This document shows positions 39,491 to 52,399 of a stretch of 64,000 nucleotides of DNA, one piece after another (position 1 is the first letter of the stretch; each line of letters begins with the position of its first letter). The DNA lies in contig NC_045435.1 of assembly GCF_002776525.5 (NCBI RefSeq), positions 128,115,030 through 128,179,029 on the forward strand, in the 5' to 3' direction. Source of the stretch: Piliocolobus tephrosceles. Its lineage: Eukaryota > Chordata > Mammalia > Primates > Cercopithecidae. Position numbers and translations under genes: made by a program. The notes beneath the pieces are model-generated. The model saw nothing but the letters and a program-made list of their open reading frames with translations, had not been told where the DNA came from and did not search any database.

Positions 39491-41618
39491 AAACATACAC
39501 AGGGTTATAAAATTACTCAACATAAGGAGAGGCTTAACTAAGTGAGAGGAATAAAGATGACACAGAGTAGTTTCACAGAAAGCTTCCTTCTGGATTTTAC
39601 CTGAGGATATTTCTTTCTCCATGTTCTAAGGATTGTTCCCAAATGTCCTTCCTCAAATTCCACAAAAACAGTAATTTCAATCTGCTCAATCCAAAGAATG
39701 GTTTAAATCTAGGAGACGAATACACACGTCGCAAAGCAGTTGCTCAGAAAGGTGCTCCGCAGGTTTCTTCGGAAGATGTTTTCTTGCTCACCACAAGCCT
39801 CCAGGCGTCACGAAATATCCCTTCACAGATTCTTCAAAGACAGAATTTCGAAAATGGGCAACAAAGGGTAAGCATAAATTCTGTGAAGTGAAGGCACATA
39901 TCAGAGAGCAGATTCCTGGAACACTTCTTCCTCGATGTAATTTCAGTATATTTCACTATTCGCCCTAGACCTCAGTGTGCTCCGAAATATCACTTTTTCG
40001 GTTTCACAGGAACAGTGTTCAAACCGTGCCTTGTGAGAAAAGAGGCATAACTCCCTCAGTGGAATGCATACATAACAAAGTAGTTTCTCAGAAAGCTTCT
40101 CTCCAGTTTTTATCTGATGATATCTTCTCTTTCACCCAAGGCCAGAATGCGCTCCTCAATGTCCCTTTGTGATTCCGTGCAGGACGGAGTTTCCAAACTG
40201 TGTAACATAAGAAAGATTTGAACTCTGTGAGATGAATAGATACATCTAACACGAAGCATTTTCACAGACATCTTCTTTCCATTTTTTCTCTGAGGATATT
40301 TCCTTTTTCACCATAGCCGTCCCTATACTCCCAAAAGTCGCTTGGTAGCTTTTTCACCAAAAGGGGTTCCGGAATCCTCTAACAGAAAAAAGGTATATTT
40401 CTATGAGTGGGCTGTGCACATAACAAAGCAGCTCCTCAGAAAGTTTCTCTCCAGTTTCTATCTGAAGACGTTTCCTTTCTCAACATAACCCTCAAATCGC
40501 TCCTGAATATCCCTTCGCAGTCTAAACAAAAACAATTTTATGATACTGCTCAATAAAAAGAGAAGCTTAACTCTGTGAGGGTATTCACGTGACACAGAGC
40601 AGGTTCACAGAAAGCTTCCTTCAGGTTTCTCTCTGAGGTTATTTCTTTTTCAAGGTATTCTAAAGAGTGTCTCCATATGTCCTTTCTCAGATTCCACAGA
40701 AACAGTGATTTCAAACTGCTCAATTCAAAGAATGATTTAAATGTTTGAGATGAATACAAACATCACCAAACTGTCAGGTCTCTGGTTGCCACTTACTATC
40801 CCTTCGCAGAAGTCTCAGAGGCCGACTTTCAAACTGGGAAATGTTGAGTAAGCTTTAACCCTGTGAAAAGAACGGACATGTCAGAGAGCAGTTTCTTCGA
40901 GTGCTTCTTTCTGTTTTTTATTGGACGACGTTTCACTTTTTGCCATTGTCTTCAATGTGCTCCGAATAGCTCTCTTTTGGTTTACAGGAACAGTGCTCAA
41001 ACTGTGCCTATGAGAAGAACATTAAAACTCCCTGAGCTGAATGCACACATCATCAAGCAGTTTCTCAGAAAGCTTCTCTCCAGTTTTTGTGTCACTATAT
41101 TTCCTATTTGACCATAGGCCTGAATGTGATTTCAAATATCCCTTTGTGGATCCATCCACAAGGGAGTTTCCAAGCTGTGTAATGTAAATAATGCTTCATA
41201 TATGTGAGAAGAATAAACATAGAAAAAAGCAGATTCACAGAAAGCTTCTTTCAGTTTTTATCTGAAGATATTTCCTTTCTCACCATAGTCCTGAGTTTGT
41301 TCCCGAAAATCACTTCGTGGAACCGTCCATGACAGTTTTCAAGCTGTGTAATATAAGGAAACCTTTATCTCTGAGAGATGGTTACACTTGTCANNNNNNN
41401 NNNCATCATTGGCATCAACATGCTACTGAATATCACTTGGTACCTGTTTCTCCAAAATGGTTTCCCCGACATTGTATGAGAAGAGAGGTATAACACTCTG
41501 AGTGGAATTCACACGTCACAAAGCAGTTCCACGGAAAGCTTCTTTCCAGTTTCGATCTGAACTTATTTCCTTTTTCACTGTAAGCCTGAAATTGCCCACG
41601 AATCTTCCATCACACGCT
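39491..41618 (+). repeat. HOR copy 19 (small deletion with filler; assembly gap)
   Basis: A copy of 2,128 bp, mostly class B (AAGGAGAGG start, GAGAAGAATAAACATAG at about 41206). Near 40768-40776 about 62 bp of monomer 8 are replaced by CAAACTGTC, a net loss of 53 bp. The 10-N gap accounts for the rest of the length deficit. Confidence 0.85.
41394..41403. other. Assembly gap (10 N), about 57 bp expected
   Basis: Ten N's interrupt monomer 12 between ACACTTGTCA and CATCATTGGCATC. In copy 14 the same two points are separated by about 57 bp. With that value the copy comes to the expected length after its other deletion, so the gap is short and contains ordinary monomer-12 sequence. Confidence 0.95.
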
Positions 41619-43804
41619 AAACATACACAGGGTTATAAAACTACTGAATGTAAGGAGAGACTTAACTGAGCGAGAGGAATTAAGAAAACACAGGGTAGTT
41701 TCACAGAAAGCTTCCTTCTGGATTTTACCTGAGGATATTTCTTTCTCCATGTTCTAAGGATCGTGCCCAAATGTCCTTCCTCAAATTGCACAAAAATAGT
41801 GACTTCAATCTGCTCAATCCAAAGAATGGTTTAAATCTAGGAGACGAATATACACATCGCAAAGCAGTTGCTTAGAAAGTTACTCTGCAGGTTTCTTCGG
41901 AAGATGTTTCCTCACTCACCACAAGCCTCCGGTTGTCACTAAATATTCCTTCACAGATTTTTCAAAGACAGAATTTCCAAACTGGGCAACATAGAGTAAG
42001 CATAATTTCTGTGAAGTGAATGCACATATCAGAGTACAGATTCTCGGAACGATTCTTTCTCTATTTTATTTCAGTAGATTTCACTATTTGCCATAGTCCT
42101 CAGTGCACTCCGAAATATCACTTTTTCGGTTACACAGGAACAGTGTTTAAACACTACATTGTGAGAAAAGAGGTATAACTCCCTGAGCAGAATGCATGCA
42201 TCACAAGTAGTTTCTCAGAAATCTTCTATCCAGTTTTTATCTGAAGATATCTCCTCTTTCACTGTAGGACTGAATGTGCTCTTGAACGTCCCTTCATGCA
42301 TTCGTGCATGACGGAGTTTCCAAACTGCATAATATGAGAAAGGTTTGAACTATGCAAGATGAATAGATATACCTAACACGAAGCAGTTTCACTGAAATCT
42401 TTCCAGTTTTGTCTGGGGTTATTTCCTTTTTCACGATAGCTGTACCTATAATCCCAAATACTTCTTGGTAGCTTTTTCTCCAAAAGGGACTCCGGAAACC
42501 TCTAGGAGAAGAAAGGTATATTTCTGTGAGTGGAATGCACACGTCACAAAGCAGCTCCTCAGAAAGTCTCTCTCCTGTTTCTATCTGAAGACGTTTCCTT
42601 TCTCTCTGTAACCCTCTAATTGCTCCTGAATATCCCTTCGCAGTCTAAACGAAAACAGTATTATGATACTACTCAGTGAACAGAGAAGCTTAACTGTTGG
42701 AGCGGAATTCACGTGACACAGTACAGGTTCTCAGAAAGATTCCTTCTGGTTTCTCTCTGAGGTTATGTTTTCTTCAGGATATTCTAAGGAGCATCTCCAA
42801 ATGTCCTTTCTCAGATTCCACAGAGACAGTGATTTCAAACTGCTCAATCCAAAGAATGCTTTAACTCTTTGAGATGAACGCAAACATCACAAAAAAGTTG
42901 CGCAGAATGCTTCTCTCCTATTTTCGATGTGAGACATTTCCTTCCTTGACACAGGCCTCCTGTTGCCACTTACTATCCCTTCGCAGAGCCTTCATAGGCC
43001 GACTTTCAAACTGGGAAATGTAGAGTAAGCTTTAACGCTGTGAAAAGAATGGGCATGTCAGAGAGCAGTTCACTTTTTGTCACAGTCTTCACTGGGCTCC
43101 GAATATCACTCTTTTGGTTTTACAGGAACAGTGTTCAAACTGTGCCTTATGAGAAGAAACTTATAAGTCCCTCAGTGGAATGCACACACACCAAGCAGTT
43201 TATCTGAAATATTCTCTCCAGTTTTTATCTGACTATATTTCCTATTTCACCATAGGCCCGGATGAGATCCCAAATATCCCTACGTGGATCTATCCACGAG
43301 GGAGTTTTCAAGCTGTGTAATGGAAAGAAAGCTTCATCTATGTGAGATGAATAAACATAGCAAAATGCATATTCACAGAAAGCTTCATTTCAGTTTTTAT
43401 CTGAAGATATTCCCTTTTTCACCATAGTCTTGAATGTGTTCCCGAAGGTCCCTTCATGGATTCGTCCATCAGAGTTTCCAAACTGCGTAATGTAAAGAAA
43501 GCTTTATCTATGTGAGATGATAACACATATCACAGTGTAGTTTCATAGAAAACTTCTTTCCAGTTTTTGTCTGAAGCTATTTCCCTTTTCACCATTGGCA
43601 TTAACATTCTCTGGAATATCCCTTCGTACCTGTTTCTCCAAAAGGTTTTCCCCGACGCTGCATGAGAAGAGAGGTACAACACTGTGAGTGGAATGCACAC
43701 ATCACAAAGCAGTTCCTCGGAAAACTTCTCTCCAGTTTTGGTCTGAACATATTTCCTTTTTCACCATAAACCTCAAAGGGCTCCCAAATATCCCATCACA
43801 TGCT
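41619..43804 (+). repeat. HOR copy 20 (40-bp deletion; class B to A)
   Basis: A copy of 2,186 bp. In monomer 9, AGAGAGCAGTT is joined to CACTTTTTGTC at 43070/43071, losing about 40 bp. The start and monomer 9 are class B (ATGGGCATG); from monomer 10 on it is class A (GAGATGAATAAACATAG about 43338). Confidence 0.86.
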
Positions 43805-46031
43805 AAACATACACAGGGTTAGAAAACTGCTCAATGAAAAGAGAGGCTTAAGTGAGCGAGAGGAATGAAGACGACACAGAGCAGTTTCACAGAAAGCTTC
43901 CTTCTGGATTTTTCCTGTGGATATTTCTTTCTCCATATTCTAAGGACCGTTCCCAAATGTCCTTCCTCCGATGCCATAAAAACAGTGATTTCAAGCTGCT
44001 CAATCCAAACAATGGATTACCTCTATGAGAGGAATACACACATCACAAGCAGTTGCTCAGAAAATTTCTATGCAGGTTTAATCGGAAGACGTTTCCTTCC
44101 TGAACACAAGATTCTGGCATCACTAAATATCCCTTTACAGATTCTTCAAAGAAAGAGTTTCGAAACTGAGCAACATAGAGTAAGCATTAACTCTGTGAAG
44201 TGAATACACATATCACAGAGTAGATTCGTGGAACGCTTCTTCCTCGATTTCATTTCAGTATATTTCATTATTCACCAGAGTCCTCAATATGGTCTGAAAT
44301 ATCACTTTTTCGGTTTCACAGGAACGGTGTTCAAACACTGCCTTGTTAGAAAAGAGGTATAACTCCCTGAGTGGTATGCATACATCACAAAGTAGCTTCT
44401 CAGAAAGCTTCCATCCAGTTTTTATCTGAAGATATCTCCTCTTTCACTGTAGGCCTGAATGTGCTCTGGAATGTCCCTTCATGGATCCGTGCATAATGGG
44501 GTTTCCAAACTGCGTAATATAGGCAAAGTTTTAACTATGTGAGAAGAATAAATATATCTAACACAAAGCACTTTGACAGAAATCTTCTTTCCAGTTTATG
44601 TCCGAGGATATTTCCTTTTTCACCATAGCCATTCCTATACTCCCGAATGTATCTTGGTAGCTTTTTCTCCAAAAGGGATTCCGGAATCTTTTATGAGAAG
44701 AAAGGTATATTTCTATGAGTGGGATGCCAATGTCACAAAGCAGCTCTTCAGAAAGCTTCTCTCCAGTTTCTATCTGAAGACGTTTCCTTTCTCACCGTCA
44801 GCCTCAAAGCGTTCTGTAATATCCCTTTGCAGACTAAATAGAAACAGTTTTATGATACTGCTCAATGAAAAGAGAAGCTTAACTGTGTGGACGAAATTCA
44901 CGTGCCACAGAGCAGATTCACAGAACATTTCTTCTTGTTTCTTTCTGAGGTTATTTCTTTTTCAGGATATTCTAAAGAGCATTTCCAAATGTCCTTTCTC
45001 AGATTCCACAGAAACAGTGATTTCAAACTGCTCAATCCAAAGAATGATTTAACTCTATGACATGAATACAAACATCACAAAAGAGTTGTGCAGAAAGCTT
45101 CTCTCCAATTTTGAAGGAAGACAATTTCTTGCTCAACACATGCTTCCGGTTTCCACTTAATATTTCTTCACAGACCCTTCAAAGACCGACTTTCATACTG
45201 GGAAATGTAGAGTAAGTTTTAACCCTGTGAAAAGAATGGAGATGTCAGAGAGCAGTTTCATCGAGTGCTTCTTTCCGTTTTTTATTGGACGACATTTCAC
45301 TTTTTGCCATAGTCTTCAATGGGCTCTGAATATCACTCTTTTGGTTTTACAGGAACAGTTTTCAAACTGTGCCTCATGAGAAGAAAGTGATAACTCCATG
45401 AGTGGAATGCACACATCATCAAACGGTTTCTCAGAAAGTTTCTCCCCAGTTTTTATCTGACTATATTTCCTAATTCACCACAGTCCCGAATGTGATCCCA
45501 AATATCCCTTTGTGGATCCATGCACGAGGGAATATTCAAGCTGCATAAGGGAAAGAAAGCTTCATCTATGTGAGATGAATAAACATAGGAAAGAGCAGAT
45601 CACAGAAACCTTCTTTCCAGTTTTTATCTGAAGATATTTCCTTTCTCACCATAGCCTGGAATGTGCTCCCGAAGGTCCCTGCATGGATCCTTCCATGACA
45701 GTTTCCAAGCTGTGTAATGTAAAGAAAGCTTTATCGATGTGAGATGATTACAAATATCACAGAGTAGTTTCCTAGAAAGCTCCTTTCCCGTTTTTGTCTG
45801 AGGTTATTTCCCTTTTCACCATCGGTATCAACATGCTCCCGAATATCACTTGGTATCTCTTTCTCCAACAGGTTTTAGCAGATGCTGTATGAGAAGAGAG
45901 GTATACCACTGGGAGTTCAATGCAAACATTACAACACAGTTCCTCAGAGAGCTTCTCTCCAGTTTCGGTCTGAACATATTTCCTTTTTCACCGTGAGCCT
46001 CAAAGTGCTCCTGAATATCCCATCACACGCT
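43805..46031 (+). repeat. HOR copy 21
   Basis: Complete copy of 2,227 bp, class A. Confidence 0.87.
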
Positions 46032-48076
46032 AAACATACAGAGTGTTAGATAACTGCTCAATAAAAAGGGGGCTTAGCTGTGTGATAGGAATTACGATGA
46101 CACAGAGCAATTTCACAGAAAGCTTCCTTCTGGATTTTACATGAGGATATTTCTTTCTCCATTTTCTAAGTATCATTCACACACGTCCTTCCTCAGATTC
46201 TGCAAAAACAGTGATTTCAAGCTGCTCAATTCAAAGAATGTTGTATCTCTATGAGACGAATACGCACGTTGCAAAGCAGTTGCTCAGAAAAGTTCTCTGC
46301 ATGTTTTATCAGAAGACTTTTCCTTGCTCACCACAAGCCTCCAGGTGTCACTAAATATCCCATCACAGATTCTCCAAAGACAGAGTTTCGAAACTGGGCA
46401 ACATAGAGTAAGCATTAACTCTGTGAAGTCAATGCACATATCAAAGAGCAGATTCTTGGAACGCTTCTTTCCGATTTTATTTCAGTATATTTCACAAATC
46501 GCCATAGTCCTCAATGTGCTCTGAAGTATCACCTTTTCAATTTCATAGGAACGGTGTTCAAACATTGCCGTGTGATAAAAGAAGTATAACTCCCTGAGGG
46601 GAATGCATACATCACAAAATAGTTCCTCACAAAGCTTCTGTCCTATCTCCACTTTCACCGTAGGCCTGAATATAATCCTGAATGTCCCTTCCTAGATCCG
46701 TGAATGATGGAGATTCCAAAGTGCGTAATATAAGAAATGATTTAACTATTTGAGATGAATCAATATATCTAACACAAAGCAGTATCAGAGTAATCTTCTT
46801 TAGAGCTTTTGTCTGAGGATATTTACTTTTTCACCATAGCTGTCCCTATACTTCCAAATGTCTCTTGGTAGCTTTATCTCCAAAAGGGATTCTGGAATCC
46901 TCTCTGTGAAGAAAAGTATATTTCTGTGAGTGGAATGCACATGCAATAAACAGCTCCTCAGAAAGCTTCTCTCCAGTTTCTATCTGAAGACATTTCCATT
47001 CTCACCGTAGGCCTCAAAGCGCTCCTGAATATCCCTTTCACAGTCTAAACAAAAGCAGCGTTATTATACTGCTCAATGAAAAGAGAAGCTTAATGGTGTG
47101 AGCGGAATTCATGTGACACAGAGCCGTTTCACAGAAAGCTTCCTTCTGGTTTCTCTCTGAGGTTATTTCTTTTTCAGGATATTCTAGAGAGTGTTTCCAA
47201 AATGTCCTTTCTCAGATTCCACAGAAACAGTGATTTCAAACTGCTGAATCCAAAGAATGATTTAACACTATGAGACAAACACAAACATCACAAAAAAGTT
47301 ACGCAGAAAGCGTCTCTTCGATTTTCGATGGAAGACATTTCCTTGCTCAACACAGGCCTCTGGTTGTCACGTACTATACCTTCGCCAAACACTCAAAGAC
47401 TGACTTTCAAACTGGGAACTGTAGAGTAAGCTTTAACCCTGTGAATAGAATGGACATGTCAGAGAGCAGTTTCGTCGAGTGCTTCCTTCTGTATTTTATT
47501 GGATGACAATTCACTTTTTGCAATAGTCTTCAATGTGCTCTGAATATCACTCTTCTTGTTTTACACAAACAGTGTTCGAAGTGTGCCTTATGAGAACAAA
47601 GTTATAAATCCCTGATTGGAATGCTAACATCAGCAAGCAGTTTCTCAGAAATCTTCTCTCCGGTTTCTATCTGACTATATTTTCTATTTCACCGTAGGCC
47701 CGAATGTGATCCCAAATATCCCTTAGTGGATCCATCCATGAAGAAGTTTACAAGCTGCATAATGTAAAGAAAGCTTTATCTATGTGAGATGATTACACAT
47801 ATCACAGAGTAGTATCCTAGGAAGCTTCTTTCCAGTTTTTGTCTGAGGCTATTTCGCTTTTCACCATCTGCATCAACATGCTCCCAAATATCACTTAGTG
47901 CCTGTTTCTCCAAAAGGGTTTCCTCGAAGCTGTATGAGAAGAGAGATGTAACAGTGTGAGTGGAATGCACACGTCACAAAGCAGTTCCTCAGGAAGCTTC
48001 TCTCCAGTTTCGGTCCGAACATACTTACTTTTTCACCGTTAGCCTCAAAGTGCTCCCAAATATCCCATCACAAGTG
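46032..48076 (+). repeat. HOR copy 22 (12-monomer variant, monomer 11 missing)
   Basis: A copy of 2,045 bp. Monomer 10 joins monomer 12 in register between about 47750 and 47790, the same event as in copy 12. It shares with copy 12 further changes nearby: ACCATCTGCATC, CTTAGTGCCTG and a GAAGAAGTTT end of monomer 10. Confidence 0.87.
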
Positions 48077-50042
48077 AAACATACACAGGGTTAGAAAACT
48101 GCTCAATGAAAAGAGAGGCTTAACTGAGCTGGAGGAATTACGACCACACAGAGCAGTTTCACAGAAAACTTCATTCTGGATTTTTCCTGAGGGTATTTCT
48201 TTCTCCAAATTCTAAGGATCATTCCCAAATGTCCTTCCTCAGATGCCACAAAAACAGTGATTTCAAGCTGCACAATGCAAATAATGGTTTAACTCTATGA
48301 GACGAATACACACAACGCAAAGGAGCTGCTCAGAAAGTTTCTCTGCAGGTTTCATGGAAGATGTTTCCTTGCTCACCACAAGCCTCTGGGAGTCACTATA
48401 TATCCCTTCACAGATTCGTCAAAGATAGCGTTTCAAAATTGGGCAACATAGAGTAAGCATTAACTCTGTGAGTTGAATGCACATATCAGAGAGCAGATTC
48501 TTGGAACGCTTTTTCCTCGATTTTATTTCAGTATATTTCGCTATTCACCATAGTCCTCAATGCATTCCAAAATATCACTTTTTCGGTTTCACAGGAAACG
48601 CGTTCAAATGTTGCCTTGTGAGAAAAGAGGTATAACTCCCTGAGGGGAATGCATACATAACAAAGTACTTTCTCTGAAAGCTTCTATGCAGTTTTTATCT
48701 GAAGATATCTCCTCTTTCACTGTAGGCCTGAAAGTGTACCCGAATGTCCCTTCATGGATTTGTGCATGACAGAGTTTCCAAACTGTGTAATATAAGAAAA
48801 GTTTGAAGTATAAGAGATGAATAAGTACATCTAACACATAGCAGTTTCACAGAAATCTTCTTTCCCGGTTTGTCTCACGATATTTCCTTTTTCACCATAG
48901 GCGTCCCTATACTCCTGAATGTCTCTTGTTAGCTTTTTCTCCAAAAGGGATTGCAGAATCCTCTATGAAAAGAAAGCTTTATTTCTGTGAGTGGAATGCA
49001 CATGTTACAAACCAGGTCCTCAGAAAGCTTCTCTCCAGTTTCTAACTGAAGACGTTTCCTTTCTCACCATAACCCTCACATTGCCCCTGAATATCGCAAT
49101 GCAGTCTAAACAAAAACAGTGTTACGATACTGTTCAATGAAAAGAGAAGCATAACTGTTTGAGCAGAATTCACGTGACACAGAGCAGGTTCACCGAAAGC
49201 TTCCTTCTGGTTTCTCTCTGAGGTTATGTCTTCTTCTGGATATTCTAAAGACTGTTTCCAAATATCCTTTCTCAGATTCCACAGAAACAGTGATTTCAAA
49301 CTCCTCAATCCAAAGAATGATTTAACTCTTTGAGTTGAATACAAACATCAAAAAACAGTTTTGCAGAAAGCTTCTCTCCAATTTTCGATGGGAGACATTT
49401 CCTCACTCGACACAGGACTCCGGTTGTCACTTACTATCCCTTCGCAGAACCCTCAGAGGCCTACTTTCAAGCTGGGAAGTGTAGAGTAAGCTTCAACCCT
49501 GTGAAAAGAATGGGCATGTCAGAGAGCAGTTTACTCGAGTTCTTCTTTCTGTTTTTTATTGGACGACATTTAGCTTTTTGCCATTGTCTTCAATGTGCTC
49601 CGAATATCACTTCTTTGGTTTTACAGGAACACTGTTGAAACTGTACCTTATGAGAAGAACATTAAAAGTCCCTGAGTGGAATGCACACATCACCAAGCAG
49701 TTTCTCATAAACCTTCTTTCCAGTTTTTATCTGACTATATTTCCTATTTGACCATAGGCCCGAATGTAATCCCAAATATCCCTTCGTGGATCCATCCACG
49801 AGGGAGTCTCCAAGCTGTGTAATGTAAAGAATTCTTCATCTATGAGAGAAGAATAAACATAGAAACAGGCAGATCCACAGAAAGCTTCTTTCCAGTTTTT
49901 ATCTGAAGATATTTCCTTTTTCACCATAGTCCTGAGTGTGCTCCCGAAAGTCCCTTCGTGGATCTGTCCATGACTGTTTCCAGGCTGCATAATGTAAAGA
50001 AAGCTTTATCTATGTGAGATGATTACACATACCACTGAGTAA

Positions 50043-50506
50043 TGTTTGGACAAACGGAAGCAAGATGGCGCATTTCCGGGTTCTTCATCACCAACTCTTC
50101 CCATGTGCATGAAAATGCATCTGGCACCCGGGAAGGTGCAGACCAACCACACGTGCACCAGGTGATGTGCATCCAAAGAGACCAAGATTTGCCTGGGATC
50201 ACCGGTGGATCCTTCCCCACCTACAACACGCCCGTGCCCCGCCTATTGCCCTTCCACTGCTAGAAAAGCCGCTCCCAGCAGGCGCGCCACGTGGGCTTCC
50301 TCAGCACCTACTCTTGTTGGGACTGCATTAAGAACTCCACCTGGGCAACTCTCTTGGCCTCTTTTGCCAGAGGCCGACCGACTTCACCTTACACACCTTT
50401 TTTCCTGTACCTAGATTTCTGAAGAATAAACTTGCAGTTTTGCTTTTAGCCTTGCCTACTCGCTGGTTGTTTTGTGCCCGCTCTGCTGGTTCTTATAAAA
50501 ACAAAT
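50043..50506 (+). repeat. 5' LTR
   Basis: It is about 464 bp, begins TGTTTGGACA and ends in ACAAAT just before the primer site. It contains the polyadenylation signal AATAAA at 50425-50430, followed by CTTGCAGTTTTGC. It aligns throughout with the copy at 52400-52868. No clear TATA box was identified. The exact ends are uncertain by a few bases. Confidence 0.87.
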
Positions 50507-50510
50507 CCGT

Positions 50511-50528
50511 TGGTGCCGAAACCCGGGA
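50511..50528 (+). other. Retroviral primer binding site, tRNA-Phe
   Basis: TGGTGCCGAAACCCGGGA is the exact complement of the 3' end of tRNA-Phe (…CCCGGGTTTCGGCACCA). It lies four bases after the LTR, where reverse transcription would start. Confidence 0.92.
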
Positions 50529-50773
50529 GGAGACCCCTCCTCTGGCCTCTAAGGGTTGATGAACCTCCTCCTCCTCCCACGCCGCAGATGGACCAGGACT
50601 TGAGACCCGCTTCCCTTGCTCTCATGGCCTCTCTGTGGTAAGTGCCCTTGTCTCCTCTTTACCTCCCTCGGCTAAAAATCCTGCATAGGTCTGAGGCTTA
50701 CTTTTGAGCTACCAAGTGGCTCGGGAGACCCGTTCAGGACAGAGATGTCCGTCACCTGAAGGTAATCTCCACC

Positions 50774-51663
50774 TTGGCTTCAAGAGCCTCCAGTCTGTCT
50801 CTGGTGATTTCAAAGGATGCTTTGAAGCCAGGCAGAGATCTCCATTGTGTAAGTAAAGAGAAAACAAATGGGAAACCTCCAGTCCAAATTTCCAAAGAGC
50901 ACCCACTTAGGGTACCTCCTAGCCAATTTAAAAACTTACAGCGGTTAATTTTCATTTCCACTGTGGCGTGGCCCCAACATAAACTAGATAATCAGTCTCA
51001 GTGGCCACCAGAGGGCATTTTAGACCATAATGTTCTTATTGACCTCAGCAATTTCTGTCAGTGGCTAGGCAAGTGGTGCTAAATTAATTACATAGGAGGC
51101 TTTTGGGCCTTATGCTCTCATCCCGACTTGCGTAGCCAGTGTTCTTTGGTTCAGGTTATACTGACCAAGGAGGCCGGCTCACAAGAACCCGACAAAGAGG
51201 AGTCTTTATTCCTTTCTGTTCAGTCAGAAAGAAACCTAGAGTTTCCTTCTGTCTCCGTACCCTCACCCCCGCCCTACACTCCTCCTTCGTTTTAAAATCA
51301 GCTCCTGACATTTGTAAAATCTTCAAAAGGTAGAGGATGGTCCTGAGGCACCAATACAAGACCTGGTTAAATTAGCCTTTAAGGTCTATAACTCCAGAGA
51401 GGAGACAGCTGAAGCACAGTGACAGGCTCGCCTCAAAAAGAAGTTACAGCTCCTTACAGCGGCTTTACAACCCAGTCGTAACCCCAGATCAGAGTGTACA
51501 CACCATGTAGACTCTAAGGTTACAAAAAAAGCCTGCTATAGGTGCGGCAAGGCAGGACACTATGCCAACATGGGTCCACGTGGTCCTCGAGTCCCAACGC
51601 AGCCTTGCTATAAGTGCAAAGCGTCAGGACATTGGGCCAGTGAATGTCCTAACCCTTGTCCAC
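50774..51663 (+). pseudogene. gag: gag remnant: matrix, PPPY late domain, nucleocapsid
   Basis: An open frame at 50774-51082 shows a matrix-like segment (AWPQHKLDN, then FCQWLGKW). In the same frame, but after a stop, a PPPY late-budding motif lies at 51266-51277 in a proline-rich stretch, as in the p12 region of gammaretroviruses. Most of capsid is then missing; only its end (KVYNSREE) remains before nucleocapsid. Nucleocapsid has two CCHC knuckles: 51534-51575, whose last cysteine is replaced by glycine, and 51606-51647, which is intact (CYKCKASGHWASEC). Stops and frame changes between these parts make it a pseudogene. Confidence 0.85.
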
Positions 51664-51854
51664 CAGCAACGCCCTGACCTATTTGCCAACCGGAAGGAAA
51701 CTAGAAATCTGATTGCCCCACCCTGCTAACAGGTGCCGCATCTCGACGTGACTCCCTTTCCCAGGATCCTGGAAGCACCTTCCACCTCCTACATCTGGAC
51801 GATGACAACTGAATGTGCTGAGACTTGGGGACCCCCATCACCCTTGCCGAGCCG

Positions 51855-51917
51855 TGGGTAATGCCCCTGGTAGCGGGTAAGACAATTAATTTTTTAATCG
51901 ACAGTGGGTCTATCTAA
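51855..51917 (+). pseudogene. pro: Retroviral protease remnant
   Basis: A short stretch reads LIDSGS around the catalytic aspartate codon at 51900-51902, the retropepsin active-site motif with serine where threonine is usual. A TAA stop follows at 51915-51917. No reverse transcriptase, RNase H or integrase sequence follows; within about 200 bp the sequence is already env. Non-functional. Confidence 0.78.
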
Positions 51918-52109
51918 TCTATTTTGCCGTCCTTCTCTGGACCTAGCCTTCCAACCAATCCACACCTTAATTGCTGCCTGGTCAACAACTACTTTGCACA
52001 CTCGTTCCTCATTCCCAGCTGAAAAGGGCCCCACTGAAAGAAATCAGTGGAAATCAGTTCAACTTTCCCCCACTCGCCTCAAACTTACTAAATTTTCTTA
52101 ACTATTTCA

Positions 52110-52397
52110 TACTCCCCAGCACTGCCAGGACCATCCTTTTGGGTTTTGCCTATATTCCAACAAATGATTCCATTCCTCTTTCCTATAGTAATACTGTGTT
52201 TTATTTTATGTTTTGCCCATATTTTGATCAAATTTCTCCATGGCAAGATACCAGAAATCACTCGCGTCACCTGCAACCAAATGCTTCTTCATCCGTACGT
52301 CCAAACACCAACCATAGGTCTCAACCATAATGACGCACCTCAACAGAAGGAAGTAGCCAGACAGATCACGGCGTCCCTTTATCACTATTACCAATAA
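52110..52397 (+). pseudogene. env: env remnant: membrane anchor and cytoplasmic tail
   Basis: Codons 52146-52397 are open and end at a TAA directly before the 3' LTR. They encode a hydrophobic membrane segment (FLFPIVILCFILCFAHILI, about residues 10-28) and a polar tail of about 50 residues containing MLLHPYV. The same frame extends some 35 bp upstream. The surface subunit, the fusion peptide and the rest of the transmembrane subunit are absent. The position next to the LTR and the layout are those of the end of a gammaretroviral env. Confidence 0.78.
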
Positions 52398-52399
52398 AA

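Noticed and set aside
1..50000. Dozens of open frames of 60-150 codons on both strands, many with similar protein sequence
   Set aside because: They repeat at the same phase of the satellite HOR, are open only by chance in particular copies, and are broken in others. No known domain, splice context or promoter goes with them.
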